This document shows, piece by piece, positions 12,961 to 23,709 of a stretch of 64,000 nt of DNA (positions are counted from its first letter, which is position 1; each line of letters opens with the position of its first letter). The position numbers were made by a program, and so were the translations under genes. The notes beneath the pieces were generated by a model, which saw only the letters and a program-made list of their open reading frames with translations, had not been told where the DNA came from and made no database searches. Source of the DNA: Polytrichum commune (taxonomy: Eukaryota > Streptophyta > Polytrichopsida > Polytrichales > Polytrichaceae); assembly GCA_950295325.1 (NCBI GenBank), contig OX485805.1, positions 1,548,501 through 1,612,500 of the forward strand, in the 5' to 3' direction.

Positions 12961-13038
12961 GTGACAACGAAGTGGGATTAATGACCCACAAGGTTGTTTG
13001 TGACAACGAAGTGGGATTGATCACCCACAAGGTTGTTT
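12961..13038. repeat. Tandem duplication of a 39-bp unit
   Basis: Two adjacent copies (12961-12999 and 13000-13038) differ at two positions. Both contain GACAACGAAGTGGGATT and CACCCACAAGG-type sequence. Confidence 0.85.
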
Positions 13039-13420
13039 TCTGTCGTTCCCACTGGTGAGGCGCGATTGCTGGTCACCGTGGGTTTGAAAGTTTAGGAGCC
13101 AATCTTTCGGACGTCAGCTCGTGTTCTGACGTCCCGTTTTACCCGTCCGAAGCCCGTGGTTTCTTATCACACTACCCTTACCCTTTATCCATATAGAGCC
13201 GCAACAGGATAGGTCGACGGGAAAGAGGTTGAAGATTAGAAGAAATTGAAGACTAGAAGACCGGAAGATTCGATTGAAGATCAGAAGATTCGACGGGTCC
13301 GATAAAATCTAGTTGCAGCCAGAAGCCCAGCGCTTTCCCAAGGCGGAACCCTCTCTACCCGACAGCGTGCCTCACATGAGTGAAGAGGTTGGTTTTATAA
13401 CCCCAATGTGCATCCACTTT

Positions 13421-13816
13421 CCCACGGGTGCACCCGTGACAACACTCTGGCCGTACCCCTCCTGTACGGCCAGTCTGCCACGGGTGTTCACCCATGGGAG
13501 ACTCTGGCACCCGGTTTGGGGCCCCCACGGGTGTTCACCCGTGGGAGACTCTGGTACCGGGTTTGGGGCCCCCACGGGTGTTCACCCGTGGGAGACTCTG
13601 GTACCGGGTTTGGGGCCCCCACGGGTGTTCACCCGTGGGAGCTTATGGTTTTTATTTCGGTTATCCTAGCATATGTCAGAATAGAAGTTATCCATATGCT
13701 CATGTGTGTGACAAACTTTCTAGTAGTAGATGTCAGCATGGTAGCCTCCCACGGGTGAACACCCGTGGGAGAATCCGGCACCAGCATGGAAGCCCCCACG
13801 GGTGTTCACCCGTGGC
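13421..13816. repeat. Palindrome family A array, part in 47-bp tandem units
   Basis: The core is CCACGGGTGTTCACCCGTGG, a perfect palindrome except for the central TT/AA pair. Copies start at about 13421 (short form lacking the central dinucleotide), 13477, 13524, 13571, 13618, 13748 and 13795. Those at 13477-13639 lie in a tandem array with an exact 47-bp period. A separate perfect 10-bp stem hairpin (CTGGCCGTAC/GTACGGCCAG) is at 13447-13473. The array lies upstream of gene A. Confidence 0.9.
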
Positions 13817-14309
13817 AGTTCATGATTTGTATTTTAGTTCTCCCTACATATGTGTGGTTATAAGATAGGCATGTATCATGTGTGTGACATACTCAATAGT
13901 TGTATATGCAATTATGCTTATTTGTAAATTTCCTGCTGAGTATGTGAAATATGTTGTCAATGGGTAATTGGTACATATTATTACGAGTTGGGAGTTTCGT
14001 GATGCATTATGATAAATGATGACGATGATATTCGTTAAACTGGAATGTTGACACTATCCTGAATGGCAACTATTTCGCTAGCACTTGGGCCAGCAGATGT
14101 GACACCTACATGCATAGTAATAATTGTACACAAGTAAGTGTTAGGGGTGATAGTTTTGGTGTTTGGGCTTTGTGGAAACTGGTAATAAGGGTCATTCTCC
14201 CAATGGGGATATGATAAGTAACACATACTTCACTTGAGTTGTGTGAAGTGAGGTGTAGAGCTCACCCCTATATGAATGTAAATATTCTGCTGAGATGTCA
14301 ATGTTGTCC

Positions 14310-14331
14310 CCCACGGGTGAACACCCGTGAG
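14310..14331. repeat. Palindrome family A copy
   Basis: CCACGGGTGAACACCCGTG, with AA replacing the central TT. It is 45 bp upstream of the first recognisable exon of gene A and probably lies in an intron or leader. Confidence 0.85.
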
Positions 14332-14375
14332 CTTCTGGTCTATGTGTGTTGACATACTTTGATATCGATGTTCAG

Positions 14376-17325
14376 ATTCCACATTACATTGGACTGTCGA
14401 GGACGGACTTGAAGGGGAAGGCCGTTGTGCTCTTTGATGATGAGGGCCATGCTTTGTGTGATGGATTGATTTGCAACACAAATCCGTTGGATTGTGTTGA
14501 CAATAGCATCCTAGGGGCTGAGGATGTTGGAGTTATTATCTTGAACCCAACTGACAATGTTATTTCGCGGGATTGGGAGAATACGCTGCACCGATGGCCA
14601 CTTTCACTCACCAAATTTGAAGGACATACATTAGCGGAAATATTGTTGGTCCATCATAATGCGACCCGCGAAGTTCAAAGTCATCGGCGCTTGCTTGGAA
14701 AACGCCAATACAACACTGTGAGGATGTGTGCACCTCGGCCACCTGGGAAGAAAATTTGGGGAGCCACTGAGGAGCATGCGCGGATGTTATCAGCGGTGGA
14801 TTGTTGTTCCGAGCATTGTTGCCAGGTATTCCCAAGGCCTTTGTTGATGAGTATTCGGGAACACTACTTCGCATTGCCATTCAATGCTCGGAAGCTCATA
14901 GCCCTGTCGGTGTTCCAATCGATCCAGAAACATGAGCACAACGGACATGAAATGGTGCAGTTGGAAGGGAGAACAATATGCACTCGAGCATGGATGAACA
15001 TCTATATGATATCAAGGGCACAATATAATAGGAACAAGGCTGAAAGCTTGATGGGGGTTAGATCTCGAGATCATGGAAATACAGGAACTAGAAAACCACG
15101 GGCGAATACAGTGCAAGCACGAGCCACCCTTGGAGTATTGGTTGAGGGTAGGGCGGACGCCATGCCCCATATGACTCGGACTCTTCCAACTGGTGAGAAG
15201 ATAGGGACGGAGATGCTCCCTGTGGGAACAACGTGGTGCAACCTATTGCAGGAAGTGAACAACTTGGACGGAGACCTAGGGTACACGCCTATCTCCACGT
15301 CCACCTTCAGCTCCCTACATCGACAACATTTCAAGCAGTATGTTATAAAGAGCCCCGGCGACAACTTCTCGCGTTGTGGAACTTGTGCAGCATTCAAGGA
15401 ATTGTTGCGAATACACACAAAGAACACAACTGGTCACTTGGCCATCTCGAATGCTAGCCTTCGTCATCTAACATTGCAGGAGGCTCATAGAAACAATTAC
15501 TATAAAGATAGGATTTTGTCAAAGTATGCTCCCAATGAGGTGTTTTGTATAATCCATGACAAAATGGATTATGGGAAAACGGCTCTTCCCGTCTTCGCGC
15601 ACAAAAACAAACGTGTTGACAAATACGAGCGATTCCCCATATCCATTGCGGGGATGATTGCACATGGTCACTCAGATGTGAATTATGCGCATTATGTCCT
15701 TGATATGTACCCATCCGATGCCAACTTCACTATCACCTCGATGATGAAGTTGCTTTGTCAACTTGAGGTACAACCTGTTTGCTCTAGTAGACACATTCCG
15801 ATTTCGTCCATAGGTGATCCTTTACACGACGCATTGGTGGTTGGTGTAGAGAAGTGTTCAGGAGTACTTCCCTTGCCACTGCCCGCAAGTATTCCTCCTA
15901 CAGGTTTGCCACCCCTCCTCCTTGTTCAAATGGACAATTGTGCGAAGGACAACAAATCAAAATACAACATGTTGTTTTGGTCAGCTCTAACTGCAAAGGG
16001 AATTTTTCGGGAAGTCAGGGTGTCTTTCCTTATTATTGGACATACGCATGAGGATGTGGATGCAATGTTTGGGAGGTTTGGACAAAGGCTGAAGATTGAG
16101 GATTGCCATACACTCCCAGACCTCATGGCATCGTTCATGGCTGCTGGGGAACCCATTATTGTCCCGTCCTTAATCCACGAGGTTGCAGATTTCAAGGAAT
16201 GGGTGAAGGGATACTACAATGAGTATGGTCAAGATCGACTTATTGGGCATTCCAAGGCGCACCAATTCCGTTTTTATGTAGATCCTCAAGGAGTGCCATT
16301 GATGCAGTACAAAGTGTATTGTACAGATCCAAGTTGGGTGCCCGATGGAGGAATTGCTCTTTGGAAGGTGGACCCTATCACAAAGAAGACCATGGTCCCA
16401 ACAGGTTAGTGGGTCCCTTGTTTGTATTGCTTTGGAAGTGCACTAGAAAATACATGGTGTGAAGTATGTGGCCCACGGGTGATCACCCGTGGGCAGTTAG
16501 TCCGTGGTATTGCTCCGAGCTCATTGTATGTTTGTTTTTGTAGGGTGCCCCCGTCCCGTTCCAAAAAGGGAGATGAAAGATTCCGTGAACATAAAGCTTG
16601 GGGTGCAAGGTTTTATTAAGTATTGGAAGGATACGACAGATCAAGATAGTTCGGGTCAATATATGGAGTCCATTGCACCAACAATTTTATATTGGGAGAA
16701 TGTGCTTGCGGCTATGGATCAACCTTTACTCCCAACTCCATCTGAACTTAGCGAGCCATTCTGGCCAGCTACACGGTTCTCCATTGCACCAACCCTCCAT
16801 GTGGATAATGTGCATCTACTTGAGGAAAACATCACTGATTATGCTTACGTGGGGCCAGCTAGTTCTCGACCTGTTGAGACCTTCCGTCCCGGCGCACATA
16901 TCAGGGTTGGCCATTATGTGTTACTACGTCCTAGTGAGGATTGTCCTAATCCAGTGTGGATGGGACGAGTGATTTCTGAGCCGAATTTGGCACATATCGG
17001 TCCTAATCCTCGTTCCATTGAGATTGTCTATTATGTACTGGTCCTTGGCCAAAGGAACAAGAAGACCTTAGACGAACGTTATGAGGAATGGGACACGGCA
17101 AAATCTTTTCGATGGACGAGGCTCAAGGACTATGCACCACAACATCAATCCCTAGATTGTGTTGTGGCATCATGGGCAAGACAAAGGAATGCGTCCGATG
17201 ACAATGTTCTCATCCCAGCTCGGCAAATTCTTTTCGCAAAGGATAATTTAGATCGATGCACTAGAGGTGAGAAAATGACTGATGGAGATACTTTCGAGGA
17301 TGGGGTACCAACAGAAGACCTCTAG
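14376..17325 (+). CDS. Gene A: DDE-transposase-like protein (DUF7869-like), two exons
   Basis: Exons are 14376-16404 and 16544-17325. The GT-AG intron (16405-16543) has its junction inside a Gly codon and keeps frame. I start at an acceptor-like TTCAG because no good Met lies upstream and the paralogue gene B has an additional N-terminus, so a first exon is probably missing. The acidic triad is visible: HDKMDYGKT near residues 394-402 (D395/D398), QMDNCAKDNK (D520) and GHTHEDVDAMFGRF (E559). Possible metal-binding Cys occur as VDCCSEHCC near residue 142 and CGTC at 334-337. This pattern resembles the DUF7869 type of RNase-H-fold domain, known from multicopy eukaryotic proteins likely to be transposases; the family name is from memory. 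The C-terminal exon is Trp- and Pro-rich and unrecognised. The frame is uninterrupted, so this is the best-preserved mobile-element gene here. Palindrome family A flanks it and sits in its intron. Confidence 0.7.
16471..16494. repeat. Palindrome family A copy inside the gene A intron
   Basis: A perfect 24-bp palindrome whose central 20 bases read CCACGGGTGATCACCCGTGG. It lies near the middle of the 139-bp intron. Confidence 0.95.
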
Positions 17326-17590
17326 ATTAAAGTTGCCTTGCTCATTCCTGGGTATCTACGGGTGGACTCTCATGGGTGGGCTAGATGGTTGACACCATCT
17401 AGCATGTTTGGAGCTCAATTTTAATTTTGTGAGCATTAATTAGAGAGCCATAGACATTGACATTTGTCCCACGGATGTTCAAACTACCACTTTTAAAGGC
17501 ATTTTTTTTTGTGAATTTTCATGTGCATTGTCATATTAGCCAACATGTTTAATATGTGGGAGTCGTCCAATGTCGTCCAATGTTTAATAG

Positions 17591-17612
17591 TCCACGGGTG
17601 TTCACCCATGGA
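17591..17612. repeat. Palindrome family A copy downstream of gene A
   Basis: CCACGGGTGTTCACCCATGG, one mismatch from the palindrome consensus. Weaker relatives lie near 17359 and 17713. These mark the apparent right edge of the family A territory. Confidence 0.8.
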
Positions 17613-17806
17613 GTGTAGGCACAATCCTTTTGTCTTCCTTGATGGGATCCTCCATATTACAATTGATTGTTTGCCCGGTTTCATTGGAACACTTGGTTTG
17701 TGGAGGCTAAAACCTCTACGGGTATTCTCTCGTACAAAAAAATCAATCATTGCGTTCCCATCACGTTCCCCACATTAAAATGAGCGGACCATTTGTCTCA
17801 TTTTAG

Positions 17807-20182
17807 TTAATATCCCCATGATATACCTTTGATGATTTTTGGTCCATTCCTCATGGGGTTGGGTTTGCAAGGCTTTGGCTCCCCATCAGGTAGCATACAT
17901 TTGCCATCTTCGTTTTGGCGCCATACGAGTATCCCTTCCTCTGGACACCAATTCGAGGAGGTACACAAAACTTTGAATTGCATGGCCGGCAGACCATTAT
18001 CACGCATATAGAATCGGAATTGTTGAGCCTTGGTATGGCCCACTAAGCGGTCACCTCCCTTAAGAATGAATGGTTTGATAAACAATTTGAAATCGGGCAC
18101 TTCTTCGATCAAATGCGGGATGACTGGCACATTATCCAAATCCATGTACGATTTCATGAGAAGAGGAATTGTGGGAAAATCCTCCTCGTGCAACTTCATA
18201 CTCCAACGTCCGAATGAAGTGTCAATGTTATCGTACGTGTGGCCAACCATAAAAAAAGACACAAACACTTCTTTAAAAATGCCCTTGGCTACGAGCAATG
18301 ACCAAAAACAAAATACGTATCGACATTTGTTGTCCTTGGCACAATTATCAAGTTGCACATGTAGAGTTGGTGGCAAAGGTTTAGCAAGAACGGGTTGTTC
18401 AGACGGTTCTTGCAGTGAAGATAGGCAAACCTCCTTCCCCTCTAGCACAGCCTCATAAATCGGTGTTGTTCCACATCCAACAAAAAAAACACGAGATGAT
18501 GATGTTGGCGGACTCTCAAGATTTCGTAGAAGTTTTGCAAAAGACCCTACGGTATGATTGGCGTCGCCAGGATAGAAATCCAAGCCATAATGTGCATACT
18601 TCACGTCCACATGGCCATGTGCGATCATACCTGCATTTAGCCACACAAATCGTATATATGAATGAAATTCAAAATTTCCCCAAGCAAGGAAAAAAATGTA
18701 CACTTACGGACGTACATCCGTAAATCTTAATAATGAGTATGTGGGCGCGCAAAAAATAAATGTGAAAACCAACAAACATGTGACAGATATTGGAAGCTTG
18801 AAATATCCATCTGTAGCCTTTATTTTCCGCGCATAACAAGGGCACGCCGTCTTTGCATGGTCCATTTTGTCATGAATGATTGTCAAAACCTCATTCGGCC
18901 TCATTATTGATAATGCGCGATTCTTGTAGTAGTCTTGACGGTGTGCCTCCTGGTTGTTGACATGCTCAATGTATTTCAGTTGATGTCGGTTGTGCGACTC
19001 TGTCCCAATGGGATGTGCATCTCGAAGGCCTTTATATTTCTCACAAACAGAACACCTGGCAAATTTATCCCCAGGTCTTTTCGTAATGTATTCTACGAAT
19101 TGTTGATTCTTGATCACACTCAATTTTGACAACGAAATCGGCCCACATCCAGCCTTTTCGCCAACTTCATTAACATCCATAAGTATGTTCTTCCATTTTG
19201 TCCCTGTAGGAAAAACCATCTGAACAACCTTTTCCCCCGACGGTAGAGTCCGCGTCTTGTGTGGCATCGCATCTGCCAATGGCATAATGATGGTTGATAG
19301 TGTTGCAGCCGCTTGGAGTGTTGCCTCCCTGGGCTTCTTTGTGCCAGAGTTGCCATGGAACCGAGAACGGCGTCCTTGCATCGAGTAGTTCCGGAACCTA
19401 TAAAAATATGCCTTTGAAACTACATGTATAATGTACCATGCCTTGCAACATATCTCTACATTTTCCAAGGTCACAACCTTACGACCTTCGCCATCAAGGT
19501 GCATGTTGCGATGGACTTCAAGTTTCTTTGCAGATCGCATACGAAAGTCCGCGAGCCACATCTCTTGTCTCAAAGATTTGATCTTGTCACGGGGAAATAG
19601 TTGGCAACATCTCTTTGCACAACAATCCTTTGTTGCTACGGACCTAATAGATGCATCTCCCAATGTTTGATCTCGACAACGTTGCGTGGGTTCACGAGGC
19701 AAACGAACGGAATCATATTTACGCCGACCTATTCTAGGGCGCATTGTGGAGAACAAAGCCGATTGCATTTGATCAAAACGGCAGGAATGATTCCACAAGC
19801 TGACACCATCATGAAGAACACTGCGCAACGGCCATCGACGAAGAAAGAATCTCCAACCAGAAGGCGCTTCCAACGGATGTAAGGAATTCAAAATACACAC
19901 CCCCACATCTTCTTCCCCAAGGGGATTTGCATCAATACAATCCGTAGGATTCGAGTTCCGACAAACACCATCGGCCACGGGGACGCCACATCCATTGAGG
20001 AGGACGACATCAAGATCAATCCACTGCTCCCGTGAATATCCCTCACATGGTGGGAGGAATTCATCCTCTACATTGGCGACACCAATTGTAGTTTCTTGTT
20101 CCACGACAACTTCAAACTCGCTAGCATAGCTTGACGCTTCCGACGAAAAATCAACCCCACTATCACCGACGTTGGAATCCAT
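17807..20182 (-). pseudogene. Gene B: paralogue of gene A, degenerate and 3'-truncated
   Basis: Read leftwards, exon 1 is 20182-18778, the intron is 18777-18631 (GTTTGT...GCAG) and exon 2 is 18630 to about 17827. There a donor-like GGTATAT occurs, but I find no exon equivalent to the last exon of gene A. The Met at 20182 (MDSNVGD) is preferred because an acidic N-terminus follows. Alignable blocks with A include HDKMDHAKT, QLDNCAKDNK and the Cys motif KDCCAKRCC. The third catalytic block reads GHTYDNID where A has GHTHEDVD, so the presumed catalytic acid has changed. B is convergent with A. Its intron position is not shared with A, and the intron contains palindrome family B, not family A. 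It is probably inactive as a transposase. Confidence 0.65.
18704..18723. repeat. Palindrome family B copy inside the gene B intron
   Basis: TTACGGACGTACATCCGTAA, a palindrome with one mismatched pair, centred in the 147-bp intron. Confidence 0.9.
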
Positions 20183-20326
20183 GGCCACTACAAGAGAGCC
20201 GAATGAAGAGTATGTCAAAATATCCCATTCAATAAATATCATGGATAGCCCTAACGCTTATTATTGTCAATGAAACACAATGTGAACACTAGTGGATTTC
20301 ATGGCTTGAAAACAAAGCTAGCATTG

Positions 20327-21271
20327 GTATACGAACGTGCGTCCGTATACCTCCATGTAATAACATCAGCAGCGCAAGCATACGGATACATTTATGTGTT
20401 CATAGGAGCGGAAAGGTGGAGGCAACAAAAATATCACTGGTTTATGGACGCGCATCCGTAAATCGGCTCGTGCACAGAGTTCAGTTAAACCCTCAACCAA
20501 AACATAGGTATACAGACGCGCGTCCGTAAACATCCGTATGACAAATATCAATGTAGTCTTAGACACAGAGGTTCAAGGAAGCAAGAGGTCCTCCAAACAC
20601 GGCCATGTATACACAGGCCTGACGATTCATGAAATTTGAAGAGGTTTGAACACGGCCATACGCGCTTCCTAAAATGTTTAATCAATGTCAAATTATTATA
20701 CTATGACACATAGGGTGATGTAGGCTAAGGGATGCGAGCTCCCAACCCTTCATGACCGTACAGTCTCAGTGCATTCCCCTACATGGCACATGGTCAACAT
20801 TATGCTAACAAAGGTTTCCAGGTTTACGGACGCACGTCCGTAGACCTCTGTGGACCTCATTCCTAGCATAGAGACAATGTTCGATGGAATAGACCTCTGT
20901 GGACATCATTACTAGCCTAAATACAATGTCCAACGCGCAAAGGGGTTTACGGACGCGCGTCCGTAAACGTCCATGGCAATATATTGTTGTTGTGGTACTC
21001 TACACGACAGGTGGTGCAGGTGACCTACAGAACTATGGCACCAAATGTATGCAGGTTTACGGACGCGCGTCCGTAAACTTCCATGGCAATATATTGTAGT
21101 TGTGGTACTCTACACGACAGGTGGTGCAGGTGACCTACAGAACTATGGCACCAAAGGTATGCAGGTTTACGGACGCGTGTCCGTAAACCTCAACGTACAT
21201 GAGTATTGGCTCAAACAAATAAAGGTTCAATGAACCAATATGTTTAAGGTTTATGGATGCGCGTCCGTAAA
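20327..21271. repeat. Palindrome family B array upstream of gene B
   Basis: The consensus core is TTACGGACGCGCGTCCGTAA. Copies lie at about 20327, 20441, 20509, 20823, 20946, 21056, 21166 and 21250. Those at 20946 and 21056 are perfect over 22 bp. From 20945 to about 21187 the palindrome is part of a tandem repeat with an exact 110-bp period (starts at 20945, 21055 and 21165). The array lies 5' of gene B, as the family A array lies 5' of gene A. Each core has five CpGs. Confidence 0.95.
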
Positions 21272-22003
21272 TCTCCGTGATTTGCGGCGTTAAAATAGGA
21301 TCATTGCACCAGAAAGGATAACTGTCCAAAAATAATAATAAAATCCAGCACACTACAAGGAGAATGCAACCCAAATACAAATTGTCTACCCTAATGGGCT
21401 CAGGACTTGGGGTTTAGGGTATAATAGGTCCATTGCAATAGGATCTTTACCTGCACAAAATCTGTAGCAGGAGCACACTACAAGAGCGCAACCCACAGCT
21501 GAGATGCAAAAAGAGTCCCGACGGTGGGGGGTGTCCCCTTAAGTACTGATCGCTTTCCCTTGGATCCGTTTTCCAACATAGGATACCAGCCACGAACTAT
21601 GTCCTATAAATACAAACCTAGCATTACTACATTCCGTGTGCCAGCCTTACAATGGAATGTGTATTCATGTGGACTACATGCATAGACCATGAGTCCACAT
21701 AATGACAAAGAAAAAGGCATCTATGTATTTGTGGTATACAACAAAGTAAATTGGCTAATATTATATGAGCAATAAACATTGTTGAGGGGTGGTTTATAAT
21801 ATTGGAGTACCTAATATGAAGAGTACATTTTAAAAAACGTAGACAACAAAATTAAATTAGCAACTACTTTATTGTTTTGCATACAATGTAATGGTATTGA
21901 CCATAATATCATGCTATCTCCTCTCATCTTGCATTTAATATTATAATTACATTGGCCACCGCTTTATCATCCACACATGTTTAATGCACCCACCTAAACA
22001 CAC
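21272..22003. other. Non-coding stretch
   Basis: Mixed-composition DNA between the last family B palindrome and the solo LTR. No gene or repeat is recognisable. Confidence 0.5.
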
Positions 22004-23709
22004 TGTGAGCCCAAAATGGTGCCCACATGTGGTGATTAATTCTTCGAAACCAATTTTAGTTTGACTTTGATGTGTTATGATTATTCACAAAACATAAAAA
22101 AAGTGAAGTGTGGTTTGGATTTAAGTTTAGGCTTTAGAATGTGTTGTGTGATTATTTCAAGGTTGAATTCAATAAGAGTATGCCTTGATAATGTGAGTAG
22201 GGGGTAAGGTGAAGCAAGGTGAGCTCCACGGGTTAAATGCCCACTTTTGGATCCACCTTGGTAGTTTAGGAAGAAGGAAGCTTGGTGGATGGGGATTAGT
22301 CCCTACTTTGGAGGAGAAGGTTAAAGGATTGTGATTGGGGGTGCTAATCCTCTCACCCTATCCTCACCTCTCTCTCCCTCTCTCCCTCTTCCCCTCTTTG
22401 CTACTTAAGGTGTTTTCTCTCTCATTTTCCTCTCTCTCTCTCAAGTGCTCTCAAGAGAGCGAGCTCTTAAGAGCTTGAGCCACGTGTGTGGGTTGATTAG
22501 TTTTTAGTGAAGTTAATAAGTTAGTCTCTCTCTCAATGCCTCCCAAATGAGTGAGCTCTTAGAGCTTGAGATTGCCTAGGAGGATTAGGTAGTTGTTAGT
22601 GAAGTTAGTGTGGTAGATTAGTTCATTAGTTAAGGAAAAAAAGATAAAAAGATAAAAAAAAAGATTAGAGAACATTTGATTAGGGGATAAGGTGGTTGTG
22701 CTTAAAGGCAGTCTAAGTGTTGTTACCAGGCTCAGCTGGTCGAAGGCTACCGATTGCAGCTAAGTGTTGTTACCAAGCTTAGCTAGTCGAAGGCTACAGA
22801 TTGCAGCTAAGTGTTGTTACCAGGCTCAGCTGGTCGAAGGCTACAGATTGCAACTCGGTATTGTTACCGGCTCAGCTGGTCGAACTGCTACAGATTGCAG
22901 CTAAGTGTTATTACCAGGCTCAGCTGGTTCGAACTGCTACAGATTGCAGCTCGGTGTTGTTACCGGCTCAGCTGGTCAAAGGCTACAGATTGCAGCTAAT
23001 TGCTGTTACCGGCTCAGCTGGTCGAACTGCTACAGATTGCAGCTAAGTGCTATTACCAGGCTCAGCTGGTTCGAACTGCTACAGATTGCAGCTCGGTGCT
23101 GTTACTGGCTCAGCTGGTCGAAGGCTACAGATTGCAGCTAATTGCTGTTACCAGGCTCAGCTGGTCGAACTGATACATACTGCAGCTAAGCTGCTTAGTG
23201 GCAAACCGCCATTAGGAAGTTTAGGGGTTAGTAAGGCTGAGCCCAATTAGTGGGTGTTAGCACATTAAGAACTTAATCACATTAGGCCATTTTAGTGGTG
23301 GCTAAGTAGTTAGATTCATTTAGGCTAGTTGGTGCCACATGTGGGTTTGTATGAGTGTGTTAACCATTGAGAAAAGTGTTTTTCAACACTTGCACCTCTT
23401 GGTCAAAATAACTCACTTGCATTATTAATGGAGAATGTGGAAGATTCTTGCAATGACAAGAAAAAAGAAGTGAAGATTAAACGAGCAAGGGGACTGTCCC
23501 TAAGGGCATGTGTGGCTAAAGCCGCGGGTTGGACTCTTGAGAAAGCCAACTCTACCACAAGCCAAGAGGCTAACATTAGTAAAGCACAATGAGTTGAAAC
23601 GACCCGTGAATATTACCTTGCACATGGTTCAAGGTTGTAGGAGATGCATGTGATTCTCAAAGCCATCCCCCGGACTAGGACGCTTAAGGGGGGTGGTTTT
23701 GGCCTCACA
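22004..23709. mobile_element. Solo LTR of the TGTGAGCCC/CCTCACA family, TSD CACAC
   Basis: It begins TGTGAGCCCAAAATGGTGCC and ends GGCCTCACA. CACAC flanks it at 21999-22003 and 23710-23714. At 1706 bp with no coding domain it fits a solo LTR. Related LTRs start at 35438, 46937 and 60050; the last is followed by a gag frame, which identifies the family as a Ty3/gypsy-type retrotransposon. The CA-rich flank makes the TSD slightly less decisive. Confidence 0.85.
22715..23190. repeat. Minisatellite inside the solo LTR, about 47-bp unit
   Basis: About ten units containing CAGGCTCAGCTGGTCGAA and GCTACAGATTGCAGCTAA, with small length variants. Frames reading through it (GSAGR, CYRLQL) are artefacts of the repeat. 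Confidence 0.9.

Larger units (their letters stand above)
11717..13420. other. Non-coding region, possible degenerate LTR
   Basis: No gene is recognisable. Visible structures are a perfect 12-bp stem hairpin (12229-12240 with 12250-12261), repeated TTTACTCATAGTT motifs in 12330-12480, and an exact-length 39-bp tandem duplication at 12961-13038. The texture resembles an LTR and leader, but I found no matching termini or TSD. Confidence 0.4.

Noticed and set aside
11717-13330. Complete LTR between the CCGG-rich solo LTR and palindrome array A
   Set aside because: Several TG...CA pairs were tried, but none gave matching 5-bp flanks; kept only as a possible remnant.
13421-13816. Regular palindromic repeats reminiscent of a CRISPR array
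   Set aside because: The spacing comes from a 47-bp tandem duplication with near-identical spacers, in a plant-type genome with introns. There are no unique spacers and no cas genes.
13313-13868. Overlapping frames of 116-124 codons rich in Gly, Pro and Trp
   Set aside because: They are translations of the palindrome/47-bp tandem array in three frames.
22801-23250. Frames of 62-81 codons with Cys/Tyr/Leu repeats
   Set aside because: They are produced by the 47-bp minisatellite inside the solo LTR.
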